From positions 1-64,000 of the forward strand of contig NZ_BOMS01000140.1 of NCBI RefSeq assembly GCF_016862315.1: DNA of 64,000 bases, given 5' to 3'. The notes under the pieces are model-generated. The model was not told the DNA's origin. It made no database searches and saw only the letters and a list, made by a program, of their open reading frames with translations. The translations under genes and the position numbers were made by a program. Source of the stretch: Actinoplanes palleronii. GTDB lineage: Bacteria > Actinomycetota > Actinomycetes > Mycobacteriales > Micromonosporaceae. Positions 41,772 through 51,283 of this stretch are shown here, one piece after another. How positions within the stretch are numbered: the first letter of the stretch is position 1; the number at the start of each line of letters is the position of its first letter.

Positions 41772-42937
41772 GCCGGGGCTCCCTCGTGCAGGGCGGGGGC
41801 ATGGGCCGGAAGTACGGCGTACACCCGGAACCAGCCACCCGCGGTCGGCCCGGCGGTGATCGTGCCCTGCGCGGCCGCGGCCCGCTCGCGCATGCCGAGC
41901 ACGCCGAACCCGGAGCCGGGCCGGCGGCCGCGCGGCCAGGCGACCCGGTTGGTGACCTCGACGCTGACCGCCTCCTCGGTGTACGTGACGTCCAGCAGCG
42001 CGGCGCCCTCGCCGTACTTGTGCGCGTTGGTCAGCGCCTCCTGCGCGATCCGGTACGCGGCCAGGTCGACCATCGCGGGCAGCGGCCGGGACGTGCCGTG
42101 CTCCTGGAACCGCACCGGGAAGTCCATCGCGCGCAGGCTGTCGAGCAGGTCGGGCAGCCGGTCCAGCCCGGGGGTGGGCTCGGTGCTGGCCAGCTCGTTC
42201 GGGTCACGCAGCACACCGACCACCGACTTGATCTCCTCGAGGACGGTGTCGGCCGCGGTACGGATGTGCGCCAGCACCGGCCACACCTTCTCCGGCTGGT
42301 TGCGCAGCACGTGGTCGGCGGCGCCGGCGTGCACGCTGATCACCGCGATGTGGTGGGCGACCACGTCGTGCAGCTCCCGGGCGATCCGCAGCCGCTCGTC
42401 CATCACCCGGCGGCGGGCCTCCTGGTCCCGGGTCAGCTCGGCCTGCCGGGCCCGCTCGGTGACCTCGGCGATGTACGCGCGGCGCATCCGTACCGAGTCG
42501 CCGGCGCCGGCTCCGCCGAAGATGAACGCGAACAACCCGAACTGGCTCGGCTCCCACCACTGCGCGAAGTAGGCCAGCGACCCGGCCGTGATCAGCGCGG
42601 TCCACACCAGCGTCGCGTAGATCCACGGACGCCGGTGGGTGCCGTACAGCGCGGCGGAGTAGGTGAGCACACCCAGCGTGATGAACAGCCCGCCGGCCGG
42701 TGCCTTGGCGAAGATGCCGATCACCGTGACGACGGTGGTCAGCGCGAGCACACGTTCCGGGTAGCGCCGGCGCCGCAGCGTCACGGCGGCCGCGAACACC
42801 GCCTGCACCAGCAGCCAGCCGTCGACCGGCCGCGGTTCCATCCTCAGCACCAGCACGAACAGCGCGATCATCAGCAGCAGGTCGGCCGCCCACAGGCGCA
42901 GCCGGGTCGGCACCCATCGCGCGGTCAGGTCTTGCAT
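41768..42937 (-). CDS. Sensor histidine kinase (HisKA_3, DesK/NarX-like)
   Basis: A 389-residue kinase. About five to six membrane helices in the first 150 residues are followed by a coiled linker and the phosphoacceptor helix RIARELHDVVAHHIAVISVHAG, then HATPase_c (EALTNAHKYGEG, GFGVLGMRERA). The ATG at 42937 is taken; GTG at 42943 is possible. It forms a two-gene operon with the NarL-type regulator and faces the MMPL gene, a common layout for envelope-stress or drug-response systems. Confidence 0.92.
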   Translation of the reverse strand: MQDLTARWVPTRLRLWAADLLLMIALFVLVLRMEPRPVDGWLLVQAVFAAAVTLRRRRYPERVLALTTVVTVIGIFAKAPAGGLFITLGVLTYSAALYGTHRRPWIYATLVWTALITAGSLAYFAQWWEPSQFGLFAFIFGGAGAGDSVRMRRAYIAEVTERARQAELTRDQEARRRVMDERLRIARELHDVVAHHIAVISVHAGAADHVLRNQPEKVWPVLAHIRTAADTVLEEIKSVVGVLRDPNELASTEPTPGLDRLPDLLDSLRAMDFPVRFQEHGTSRPLPAMVDLAAYRIAQEALTNAHKYGEGAALLDVTYTEEAVSVEVTNRVAWPRGRRPGSGFGVLGMRERAAAAQGTITAGPTAGGWFRVYAVLPAHAPALHEGAPA

Positions 42938-43122
42938 GGTCACGACGGTAGGCGGCGTACGCGCCCGCATCGTCGTGTTCCCGCGGTATCGCCCGGCCGC
43001 GCACGTACTGCGTTCGCGGTAGGTGACCGCCTGCGCGGGCACGACGACGCCCGCGCCGTTTGTCGCGATCGTTTGACGGGTCTCCCCGGTATCGGGGCCG
43101 ATTCACCGTTGGAGGACGTCAC

Positions 43123-45267
43123 GTGGCGACCCTGTTGTACCGGCTGGGCCGGTTCTCGTTCCGGCGCCGCCGGCTGACCCTGGCGGCGTGGGTGCTCCTG
43201 CTGGCCGTGCTCGCCCTGGGCGCGAATAAGCTGTCCGGGCCGACCAGCGCCGCCTTCTCCATCCCGGGCACCGAGTCCTCGCGGGCCATGGACGTACTGG
43301 AGAAGAATTTCGGCGGCAGGACGGACGCCGCCTCGGCCAAGGTGGTCTTCACCGTCACCGGTGATGCGAAGCTGACCGGAACCGCACAGCGGGCCGCGAT
43401 CGAGACGGCGGTCGCGCAGCTGGCGAAGGCGCCCGGGGTCGCCTCGGTGACCGATCCGTTCGCGGCCAAGACGGTCGCGCCGGACCTGCGCACCGGATAC
43501 GCGACGGTGACCTACGCGGTGGCCGCGACCGAGGTCAGCGTCGCGGACCGGACGGCCATGGAAGCGGCCGGGGACACCGCGACGTCCGCCGGGATCCAGG
43601 TGGCGTACTCCGGTGAGGTCACCGAGACCACCGAGGAGAGCCACACCGCCGAGGGGATCGGCATCCTGGTCGCCGCGTTCGTTCTGCTGATCACGTTCGG
43701 CTCGCTGGTCGCGGCCGGGTTGCCGCTGCTCACCGCGGCGGCCGGGGTCGGCATCGGCATGCTCAGCATCAAGATCGCCACCGGGTTCTTCGACCTGTCC
43801 GGCTCGACGTCCGCCCTCGCGACCATGCTGGGCCTGGCCGTCGGCATCGACTACGCGCTGTTCGTGGTCTCCCGGTTCCGCCACGAGCTCGCGGCCGGCC
43901 GTGACGGCGAGGAGGCCGCCGGGCGCGCGACCGGGACCGCCGGTTCCGCTGTCGTCTTCGCCGGCCTCACCGTGATCATCGCGCTGGCCGCGCTGTCGGT
44001 GACCGGCGTCCCGTTCCTCGCCGCGATGGGCTGGGCGGCGGCCGGCACGGTCGCGGTCGCCGTCCTGGTCACGCTGAGCCTGGTGCCCGCGGTGCTCGGC
44101 TTCGCCGGCCGCCGGATCCTTCCCCGATCGAGGTCGGCGTCGCCGGCGACGGCCGCGGCGGTGCCGTTCGGGGAGCGCTGGGCGCGGGCCGTGCTGCGGC
44201 ACCGGGTGCTCGCCGTGGTGCTGCCGCTCGGGGTGATCGCCCTGGTCGCGCTGCCGGCCCTGGACCTGCGCCTGGCGCTGCCCGACGACAGCAGCGCCGC
44301 CGTCGACTCCACCCAGCGCCAGGCCTACGACCGGCTCGCCGCGGGATTCGGCGCCGGCTTCAACGGCCCCCTCGTCATCGTGACCAGCGGCGCCGAGGCC
44401 GCCCGGGTCAAGCAGGCGATCGGCGCACTGGACGACGTCGTGCTGGTCACCGCACCGGTGCTGGACAAGGCCGGTGACACGGCGATGCTGACCGTGATCC
44501 CGAGGAGCGCGCCGACCAGCGAGGCCACCAAGGACCTGGTCCAGTCGATCCGCGCGCTGCCGCTGGACGTCGCGGTCACCGGCACCACCGCGGTCAACAT
44601 CGACGTCTCCGACACACTGACCACGGCGCTGGTGCCGTATCTGGCGATCGTTGTCGGTCTCGCGTTCATCCTGCTCATGCTGGTGTTCCGCAGTCTGCTG
44701 GTGCCGCTCAAGGCGACGGCCGGCTTCCTGCTCAGCGTCGCCGCGGCCTTCGGCGGGCTGGTCTTCATCTTCCAGCAGGGCCACCTCGCCGACCTGCTCG
44801 GCCTGCAGTCCACCGGGCCGATCGTGAGCATCATGCCGATCTTCCTGATCGGGATCCTCTTCGGTCTCGCGATGGACTACGAGGTCTTCCTGGTCACCCG
44901 GACCCGCGAGGAGTTCGTGCACGGCGCGTCCCCGGACGACGCGGTGATCAGCGGCATGCGGCACGGCGCCCGGGTGGTCACCGCGGCCGCTCTGATCATG
45001 ATGAGCGTCTTCGCGGGCTTCATCCTGGCCGACGACACCATCATCAAGTCGCTCGGTTTCGGGCTCGCCTTCGGCGTCGCCGTCGATGCTTTTCTGGTAC
45101 GGATGACGATGGTGCCGGCGGTGCTCTCCCTGCTGGGCAAGGCGGCGTGGTGGCTGCCCCGGCCCCTCGACCGGATCCTGCCGAACGTGGACGTGGAGGG
45201 CGAACGGCTCACCAAGCGGCTCGCCGCCACCGCGCCGGCACCGGAACTCGCGGCGGCCCAGGGCTGA
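43123..45267 (+). CDS. MMPL/RND-family transporter
   Basis: A 714-residue protein with 11-12 membrane helices: helix 1 at about 17-35, an extracellular domain, a five-helix block with GLAVGIDYALFVVSRFRHEL, a second extracellular domain and another block with LFGLAMDYEVFLVTRTREEF. These two paired-helix motifs with the proton-relay Asp-Tyr are the MMPL signature. It should export a lipid, siderophore or drug. GTG at 43123 follows GGAGGACGTCAC. It faces a two-component operon. Confidence 0.92.
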   Translation: MATLLYRLGRFSFRRRRLTLAAWVLLLAVLALGANKLSGPTSAAFSIPGTESSRAMDVLEKNFGGRTDAASAKVVFTVTGDAKLTGTAQRAAIETAVAQLAKAPGVASVTDPFAAKTVAPDLRTGYATVTYAVAATEVSVADRTAMEAAGDTATSAGIQVAYSGEVTETTEESHTAEGIGILVAAFVLLITFGSLVAAGLPLLTAAAGVGIGMLSIKIATGFFDLSGSTSALATMLGLAVGIDYALFVVSRFRHELAAGRDGEEAAGRATGTAGSAVVFAGLTVIIALAALSVTGVPFLAAMGWAAAGTVAVAVLVTLSLVPAVLGFAGRRILPRSRSASPATAAAVPFGERWARAVLRHRVLAVVLPLGVIALVALPALDLRLALPDDSSAAVDSTQRQAYDRLAAGFGAGFNGPLVIVTSGAEAARVKQAIGALDDVVLVTAPVLDKAGDTAMLTVIPRSAPTSEATKDLVQSIRALPLDVAVTGTTAVNIDVSDTLTTALVPYLAIVVGLAFILLMLVFRSLLVPLKATAGFLLSVAAAFGGLVFIFQQGHLADLLGLQSTGPIVSIMPIFLIGILFGLAMDYEVFLVTRTREEFVHGASPDDAVISGMRHGARVVTAAALIMMSVFAGFILADDTIIKSLGFGLAFGVAVDAFLVRMTMVPAVLSLLGKAAWWLPRPLDRILPNVDVEGERLTKRLAATAPAPELAAAQG

Positions 45268-45273
45268 ACCCGG

Positions 45274-45966
45274 TCAGGGCGCGTCGTGCCGGGCCACGCG
45301 GTCCAGCCAGTCGGCGAGCAGGGTGCGCTCGGCCGGGGTCAGCGCGACCAGGCCCGGAGCGGCGGCGCGCAACGTGACCGCCGCCGCGACCGGGCCGGGG
45401 ATCTCGGCGGCCGGGGGATCGGTCAGCAGGGTGCGGCAGAGCGCCTCCCAGGCCAGGTCGGCCAGCGTCTCGTCCCGCTCGTCGGGCGGCTGCTCGATCA
45501 GGGCGAAGACCACGCCGGTGCCGGCCGCGTGGATCAGGTCGACGGCGCGGCGTTCCGGGACGCGCAGGCGGCCGGCCCGGGCCACCAACTGGACCCGCCG
45601 GCGCAACACGGCGGTGCCGGAGTCGACGGTGGCCTGGCCGGCCGGGGTGCGCGCGGCGGTGTGCATCAGGCGGAACAGGGCCGGGTTCGCCAGGCCGAAG
45701 CCGACGTGCAGGGTCCACCCGGCGTGCAGGCCCTCGACGGGGTCGTCATCCGTACCCATCGGGGGTTTCTGTGCCACGTAGCTGGCGAAACCGTGCTCCG
45801 CGACCGCGTCCAGCAGGCCGTTCTTGTCGCCGAACAGGCGGTAGATGGCCGGCGCCTGCACGCCGGCGGCGAGCGCGACCGAGCGGGTGGTGACCGCGTC
45901 GGGTCCCTCGGTGGCCAGCAGGTGGGCGGCGACATCGACCAGCCGTGATCGTGTGGTGGGCTGCAC
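45274..45966 (-). CDS. TetR-family transcriptional regulator
   Basis: A 230-residue repressor: HTH at SRLVDVAAHLLATEGPDAVTTRSVALAAGVQAPAIYRLFGDKNGLLDAVAEHGF, ligand domain with HAAGTGVVFAL. GTG start at 45966. It diverges from the NmrA-like gene across an 87-bp spacer with repeated TGTTAGCG and a GATA-x5-TATC palindrome, which it probably binds. It converges on the MMPL gene with 6 bp between the stops. Confidence 0.92.
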   Translation of the reverse strand: MQPTTRSRLVDVAAHLLATEGPDAVTTRSVALAAGVQAPAIYRLFGDKNGLLDAVAEHGFASYVAQKPPMGTDDDPVEGLHAGWTLHVGFGLANPALFRLMHTAARTPAGQATVDSGTAVLRRRVQLVARAGRLRVPERRAVDLIHAAGTGVVFALIEQPPDERDETLADLAWEALCRTLLTDPPAAEIPGPVAAAVTLRAAAPGLVALTPAERTLLADWLDRVARHDAP

Positions 45967-45974
45967 GTTTCCGA

Positions 45975-46041
45975 TGTTAGCGGATAGTTGTTATCGCCGT
46001 GATTCCAGTGTTAGCGTCGAGATGCAACCATCGATAACACC
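45975..46041. promoter_or_regulatory. Operator region of the TetR/NmrA-like divergent pair
   Basis: TGTTAGCG occurs at 45975-45982 and 46009-46016. GATAGTTGTTATC (45983-45995) is an inverted repeat, and CGATAACACC at 46032-46041 repeats one arm. These symmetric sites in an 87-bp gap are the likely TetR targets. Confidence 0.45.
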
Positions 46042-46053
46042 TGGAGTTCTCCC

Positions 46054-46896
46054 ATGATCGTCATTACCGGCGCCACCGGCGCGCTCAACGGCGCGACCGT
46101 CGATCACCTCCTCGAGCTCGTCCCGGCCGCCGACGTCGCGGTCGCCGTCCGCGACGTCACCAAGGCCCAGCGGTTCGCCGGCCGCGGCGTGGCCGTGCGG
46201 CACGGCGACTACGCCGACCCGGCCTCGTTGCCCGGCGCGTTCGAGGGCGCCGACCAGCTGCTGCTGGTGTCGTCGAGCGACCCGAAGGCCGACGCGGTGA
46301 GCCTGCACCGCGCCGCGATCGACGCGGCCGTCACCGCCGGCGTCGGGCGCATCCTCTACACCAGTCACCAGGCCGCGGCCCTGGACAACCCGTTCGTGCC
46401 GGGGCGCCACCACGCCGAGACCGAGGCCCTGCTCGCCGCGTCCGGGGTCGCCTGGACGTCGCTGCGCAACGGGTTCTACGCGCACAGCCTCACCTGGCTG
46501 GCCGGCTCGTGGCGGGAGACCGGCGTGATCGCGGTGCCCGGCGACGGCCCGGTGTCCTGGACGGCCCGGGAGGACTCGGCCGAGGCGGCCGCGGTCGTCC
46601 TCGCGTCGGACGGCGGCTACGACGGCCCGGTCACGCTCACCGCGGCCGAGACGCCGACCTTCGCCGACCTGGCCCTGGCCGCCTCCGAGCTGACCGGCCG
46701 GGAGATCACCTGCCAGGTGCTGCCCGAGGACGAGTGGCTCGCGGCGCAGCTCGCCCAGGGCACGCCGGAGTTCATGGCGCGCTTCCTGCTCGGCTTCTAC
46801 CAGGCGGCGGATCGGGGCTTCTTCGCCGGCGTCGACCCGCTGCTCGGCAAGCTGCTCGGCCGCGCACCGCGCACCGCCCGGGAACTGCTCGCCTGA
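46054..46896 (+). CDS. NmrA/QOR2-like NAD(P)-binding reductase
   Basis: A 280-residue atypical SDR: MIVITGATGALNGATVDHLL, AVRDVTKA, DQLLLVSSSDPKAD, YTSHQAA and LRNGFYAHSL, as in the QOR2/YtfG quinone reductases. It likely reduces quinones with NADPH, or senses the NAD(P) state. The ATG at 46054 follows CTGGAG. Its divergent TetR gene is the probable regulator. Confidence 0.88.
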   Translation: MIVITGATGALNGATVDHLLELVPAADVAVAVRDVTKAQRFAGRGVAVRHGDYADPASLPGAFEGADQLLLVSSSDPKADAVSLHRAAIDAAVTAGVGRILYTSHQAAALDNPFVPGRHHAETEALLAASGVAWTSLRNGFYAHSLTWLAGSWRETGVIAVPGDGPVSWTAREDSAEAAAVVLASDGGYDGPVTLTAAETPTFADLALAASELTGREITCQVLPEDEWLAAQLAQGTPEFMARFLLGFYQAADRGFFAGVDPLLGKLLGRAPRTARELLA

Positions 46897-46978
46897 GTCG
46901 CTGTCGGTGTTCGGTCAGGGCGGGCGCGCCTCCTTCCGGCGGCTTCTACGGTGGATGCAGTGAGGGAAGGAGGGCGTC

Positions 46979-47251
46979 ATGCCGCTCTTCATGATCGAAC
47001 GCAACTACGCCGAGATGCTCGACGTCAACGAGGCGAACGCCGAACGGATCAACCTGATCAACGACGACGAGGGCGTCAGCTGGCTCTACTCGTTCCTGTC
47101 GGCCGACCTGCGCAAGACGTATTGCCTCTACGACGCGCCGTCGGCCGAGGCGATCATCCGGGCCGCCAGCCGGGCGGGTCTGCCGGCCGACGTCGTCGTC
47201 GAGATCAACGGCAAGGTGCTGGCGAACGGGACGCTGGTCGCGGCGGCCTGA
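46979..47251 (+). CDS. DUF4242 (SCO4226-like) small protein
   Basis: A 90-residue ferredoxin-like-fold protein: MPLFMIERNYAEML, LINDDEGVSWLYSFLSADLRKTYCLYDAPSAEAIIRAA and LPADVVVEINGKVL. It matches the DUF4242 family; the Streptomyces coelicolor member SCO4226 has been described as a nickel-binding protein. The GGAAGGAGGGCGTC before the ATG is a strong ribosome binding site. Stop and the LAL gene stop are 5 bp apart (convergent). Confidence 0.9.
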   Translation: MPLFMIERNYAEMLDVNEANAERINLINDDEGVSWLYSFLSADLRKTYCLYDAPSAEAIIRAASRAGLPADVVVEINGKVLANGTLVAAA

Positions 47252-47256
47252 CCGGC

Positions 47257-50151
47257 TCAGGCCAGCAGGTCGTGCTCGGCGGCGTAGCGAGCCGCCTGCG
47301 TCCGGTTCCGGGCGCCGGTCTTCGCCAGGATGCTCCGGACGTGGTTGGCCGCGGTGTTCTCGGTGATGAACAGCCGGGCGCCGATCTCCCGGTTGCCCAG
47401 GCCCGCGCCGAGCAGCCGGAGGACCTGCACCTCCCGGTCGGTCAGCCCGGCCGGCCGGGCGCCGCTGCCCGGTGTGCCGAGCGCGCGCAGCACCCGCTGC
47501 AGCCGCAGCGGCTCGGCGATCGTCCGGACCCGGCCGACCAGGTCCCGGACGTCCGCCTCGCTCGCACCGGTCCGCCGATGATGGGCGACGGTCGCGGTCA
47601 GGGTGTGCGCCACGTGCACCGCGGCGCCGATCCGGGTGTCCATCTCCAGCGCGGTGGCCAGCGAGGCGAGCGGATCACCCTGCCCCAGCAGGGAGTCCAC
47701 CGCGCCGATGTACCGGTCGGCGCTGCCGAACACCGCCACGAACGGCTCCGCCACCAGGTTGAGCCCGGCGTAGCGGTCCAGCGCCGGGCGCAGCTGCGCG
47801 GCGACGCCGGTGTCCTGCAACGACAGTGCCGCCTCGACCAGGAAGGCCAGGACCATCGGCCACGTGGCGGACGCCTCCTCGCACAGCGTGGCCTGGTCGA
47901 GGACCCAGCGCATCAGACGGGCGGCCGGTGCCCGCATGCCGAACTCGGTGTACAACGCGAGCAGGCCGGGGGCCCAGTAGTCGTCCGGCGGCTCCTCGCC
48001 GGTGATCAGCGGGCGGACCTGGTCCAGGGTGCCGGACTCGCGGTGCACCATGAAGCTCTGCACGCCGAACGGCCCGGTCGTCTGATCGGAGCCGAGTGAC
48101 ATGCCCAGCCGGAGCTGGGCGTCGCAGGTGCGGGCCGCCGCGCCGAAGTCACCGACGATGAACTGCTTGGCGTACGCCGCGCCGGCCGCGAAGTACTCGA
48201 AATACGTCTGGCCGGTGGCCTGTGCCACGGCGGCCAGCTCCCGGTGCGCGGCGGCGAGCTCGTCCGGTTCGCCGAACAGGTACGCGGCCATCGCCCGGTG
48301 GTGTGCGGCCGGCCCGAGCAGCACCAGGTTGCCGTGTTTGCGGGCCAGCCCGGACAGCTCCACCGCCCGGTCGCGCACGGCGACGGAGTAGCGGGGCGTG
48401 CGCCGCTCCCACAAGCTCGCCGACAGCGCGTCCATCAGCAGCCGGTCGTCGTGCCCGGCGCGGGCCAGAGCGACAGCTTTCCGCAGCGTGTCCGACGCCT
48501 GCTCCCGATCTCCGGTGAAGGCGAGCGCCCGGCCGAGCCCGGCGAGCACCCGGACGTAGTCGGCGTCGGTCGGGTCGTGGCCGGTGCGCTCGATCGCGCC
48601 GCGCAGCAGCTGGACGGCGTGGTGCCCGGGCAGGCCGGGACGCCAGGAGGCCGCCTCGAAGGCCACCGCGGCCAGCAGCCGCTGGGTGTCGGTGCCCTTC
48701 GCCGCGACCTGCTCGGCCAGCTCCCGGGCCCGGACGAAGTCCGCGCCGAAGATGTGCTGCTCGACCGCGTCGAGCAGGGCGGCGTCCCGGGCCGCCGGCG
48801 CGGTGATCAGACCCGCGGCCCGCTCGTACAGCCGGGCCGCGTCGCTGTGGGCCAGGCCCTGAGCCGCGATCTGCGCGGCCTCGGTGAGGTAGCGCACCGC
48901 CTCGTCGGCGTAGCCGAGGGGGCAGGCGCTGGCGTAGTGGTGCGCGAGTCGTTGCACGCGGCGCGGGGTGCCCGGCCGGCGTTCGATGGCCTCGGCGATC
49001 CGTACGTGGTAGCTCAGCCGGGTCGACGCCGGGATCAGCTCCAGGACGGACTGCCGGGCCAGGGCGTGCGCGAACCGTACGGTGTCGTCGCCGTCGGCGA
49101 GGGGGAGCATCAGCCCGGCGTCGGCAGCGGCGTCGACGGCCGCGAGCGTGGCCGGCGCCGTGCTCTCCGCCGCCTCGCACAGCAGGGCCGGTTCGACCTC
49201 CTCGCCGATCACTGCGGCCAGCCCGGCGATGGCGGCCTGTTCGGGGCTCAGCCGCTGCATCCGGCTCTGGAACGCGTCGCGTACCGAGGCCGGGGCGGCC
49301 GACGTGTCGTGCAGCGCCTGCAGACCGCCCCGGCTCTGCAGGTCCCGCCACACCTCCCGGACCAGGTACGGGTTCCCGCCGGTCCGCCGCCGCAACGGCT
49401 CGGCGGCCGCGGTGGCCCGGGACCGGGGGACGCCGGCGTCGCGTACGAGATAGTCGGCGATGTCCTCGGCCCGCAGCGGCGCCACCTCGACCCGGCGGAC
49501 GCCGTCGCCGCCCTGCAGGGCGGCGATCGTCCGGACCAGCGCCGCGGAGCGATCCGGCGCGGCGTTGCGATGGGTGGCCAGGATGAGCAGCGCGTCACCG
49601 GTGGTGTGCTGGGCGACGTAGGTGAGCAGCTGCTGCCCGGCGGGACCGCTCCAGTGCAGGTCCTCCAGGATCAGCACGAGCGGCGCGTGGCCGGTGGCCG
49701 CCCGGATCAGCTTCACCACCGCGGCGCACAGCTGCCGCTGGAACGCCCGATCGGCATCCGGCGTCCCGTGCGTGCCGGGCTCGCCGGTCAGCACCCGCAA
49801 CAGCTCGACCTGGTGCCGGTCAGTGAACCCCGGCTCGGCGTCCCGCAGACTCGCCAGCAGCGCCCGCAGCGGCGCCACGAACGGCTGGTACGGCTCGCCC
49901 AGCTCGGCGACGCACGCGCCGATCAGCACGGTCGCGCCGGCCCGGTGCAGCACCCGGGCGGCCTCGGCGGCCAGCCGGGACTTCCCGGCGCCCGCCTCAC
50001 CACCGACGAAGACCAGCTGCCGGGCGCCGGCGGTGGTCGCGGCCCAGGCGTCCTCCAGGGCCGCGAGCTCGGCGCCGCGGCCGACCAACGTCCTGTCCGC
50101 CGCGCGCTCCCACTGCTCCGGCAACCCCGGCGGTGTCCACCCGGTCACCAC
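47257..50151 (-). CDS. Large ATP-binding LuxR-type regulator (LAL family)
   Basis: A 964-residue STAND-type regulator. The NTPase domain has P-loop GEAGAGKS (about 51-58) and Walker B LVLILEDLHW; a long helical repeat (TPR-like) region spans about 400-870; the C-terminal LuxR HTH is GLTDREVQVLRLLGAGLGNREIGARLFITENTAANHVRSIL. These proteins switch on ligand and ATP binding. The start is GTG at 50151 (or 50148). It faces the secreted triple-repeat protein across a perfect palindrome, its likely target. Confidence 0.92.
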   Translation of the reverse strand: MVTGWTPPGLPEQWERAADRTLVGRGAELAALEDAWAATTAGARQLVFVGGEAGAGKSRLAAEAARVLHRAGATVLIGACVAELGEPYQPFVAPLRALLASLRDAEPGFTDRHQVELLRVLTGEPGTHGTPDADRAFQRQLCAAVVKLIRAATGHAPLVLILEDLHWSGPAGQQLLTYVAQHTTGDALLILATHRNAAPDRSAALVRTIAALQGGDGVRRVEVAPLRAEDIADYLVRDAGVPRSRATAAAEPLRRRTGGNPYLVREVWRDLQSRGGLQALHDTSAAPASVRDAFQSRMQRLSPEQAAIAGLAAVIGEEVEPALLCEAAESTAPATLAAVDAAADAGLMLPLADGDDTVRFAHALARQSVLELIPASTRLSYHVRIAEAIERRPGTPRRVQRLAHHYASACPLGYADEAVRYLTEAAQIAAQGLAHSDAARLYERAAGLITAPAARDAALLDAVEQHIFGADFVRARELAEQVAAKGTDTQRLLAAVAFEAASWRPGLPGHHAVQLLRGAIERTGHDPTDADYVRVLAGLGRALAFTGDREQASDTLRKAVALARAGHDDRLLMDALSASLWERRTPRYSVAVRDRAVELSGLARKHGNLVLLGPAAHHRAMAAYLFGEPDELAAAHRELAAVAQATGQTYFEYFAAGAAYAKQFIVGDFGAAARTCDAQLRLGMSLGSDQTTGPFGVQSFMVHRESGTLDQVRPLITGEEPPDDYWAPGLLALYTEFGMRAPAARLMRWVLDQATLCEEASATWPMVLAFLVEAALSLQDTGVAAQLRPALDRYAGLNLVAEPFVAVFGSADRYIGAVDSLLGQGDPLASLATALEMDTRIGAAVHVAHTLTATVAHHRRTGASEADVRDLVGRVRTIAEPLRLQRVLRALGTPGSGARPAGLTDREVQVLRLLGAGLGNREIGARLFITENTAANHVRSILAKTGARNRTQAARYAAEHDLLA

Positions 50152-50183
50152 CTCAAGCTACTCAGGCCCCCGGAGTGCGTCGA

Positions 50184-50199
50184 TAGTCAGATCTGACTA
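50184..50199. promoter_or_regulatory. Perfect 16-bp palindrome, probable LuxR-type operator
   Basis: TAGTCAGATCTGACTA is identical to its reverse complement and sits in the 154-bp gap between the LAL regulator (start 50151) and the secreted repeat protein (start 50306). Length and symmetry fit a LuxR/NarL-type dimer site. Confidence 0.6.
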
Positions 50200-50305
50200 C
50201 CCGCCCGCCCCGGAACGCACCCTGCAAAACCGGTCATGCGGGCCGGCGGACGGGCTTCCTATCGTCGGGCTGTCCATCAATTCATCGCCTTGCGAAGAGG
50301 ATTCC

Positions 50306-51205
50306 ATGAAACGGAAAGCACTCCCTTTGATCGCCGGTTTGGCTCTGCTGATCCCGGCGTCACTGATCGGTGCGCCCATGGCGTCGGCGTCGGCGTCGGC
50401 GCCGCCGGCGCTGGAGAGGAAAGTCGCCCGTTCGGTCACCGACTCGGCGTCGTTCAAGACCGCCGTCGCCGGGTGTCCGGCCGGCAAGCGGGTGGTCGGT
50501 GGTGGCGGCTGGGCCTTCGCCACCGCGGCGGCCGACAAGGCCAAGGTCATGGTCACCCGGCTGGAGCCGGTGCGGGCCGGCACCGTGAGCAACTACGTGG
50601 TGTCGGGTGAGGAGGTCGCATCGGGGATGAGCGGCACCTGGTGGCTGGAGGCGTACGCGCTCTGCGCCCCGGCGCCGGGCGGATACCAGATCGTCAGCGG
50701 TGGCACCGCCCCGTCCTCGTCGTCGGTCCAGCAGACCGCCGCGGTCTGCCCGGGGTCGAAGCGGGTGCTCGGGTCGGGTGGCCGGATCGACAACGCCGCC
50801 GGGCAGGTCACCTTCCAGACCAACCGGTCGTCGGGCCCGCGGGACATCGTGCGCGCCGTCGCCAAGGAGGACGCCAACGGGTACGCCGGCTCGTGGACCG
50901 TGACCGCGTACGCGATCTGCGCGAACCCGCTGGCCGGCTTCAGCGCGGTGGGCAAGGGCTCGCCGCTGACCAGGTCGGAGAACGAGAAGTCCGCGGTCGT
51001 CACGTGCCCGGCGAACACCTACGTGCACAGCGCGGGAGCGGCGACCAGTGGCACGCCGGCCGGCCTGACCAGCACGCCGCGCGGAGTGGCCGTGCAGAAG
51101 GTGTTCCCGTCCAGCACCCTGCGCAGCGTCGAGGTGTTCGCCGCCGAGACGACACCCACCGGCGCGGTCTGGCAGCTCTGGGCGTTCGCGGTCTGCGGTC
51201 CGTGA
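50306..51205 (+). CDS. Secreted triple-repeat protein with paired cysteines
   Basis: A 299-residue exported protein: Sec signal MKRKALPLIAGLALLIPASL...ASASASA, then three repeats of about 85 residues. Each begins with CPAGKRVVGGGG, CPGSKRVLGSGG or CPANTYVHSAGAA and ends with WWLEAYALCAP, WTVTAYAICANP or WQLWAFAVCGP. The two cysteines per repeat probably bond. Such repeats occur in many actinomycete secreted proteins without a known role. The ATG at 50306 follows GAAGAGGATT. The gene lies opposite the LAL regulator. Confidence 0.8.
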   Translation: MKRKALPLIAGLALLIPASLIGAPMASASASAPPALERKVARSVTDSASFKTAVAGCPAGKRVVGGGGWAFATAAADKAKVMVTRLEPVRAGTVSNYVVSGEEVASGMSGTWWLEAYALCAPAPGGYQIVSGGTAPSSSSVQQTAAVCPGSKRVLGSGGRIDNAAGQVTFQTNRSSGPRDIVRAVAKEDANGYAGSWTVTAYAICANPLAGFSAVGKGSPLTRSENEKSAVVTCPANTYVHSAGAATSGTPAGLTSTPRGVAVQKVFPSSTLRSVEVFAAETTPTGAVWQLWAFAVCGP

Positions 51206-51283
51206 CCGTACGGCCGGGCAGAACACGGCGGCCTTCGCCAGCGCGGTGGAGGCCGCCGCCGGGACAACGAATCAGGAGTCGTC

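Noticed and set aside
42940-44964. A 674-codon minus-strand frame opposite the MMPL gene
   Set aside because: The MMPL frame has full domain support; the antisense frame is a composition artefact.
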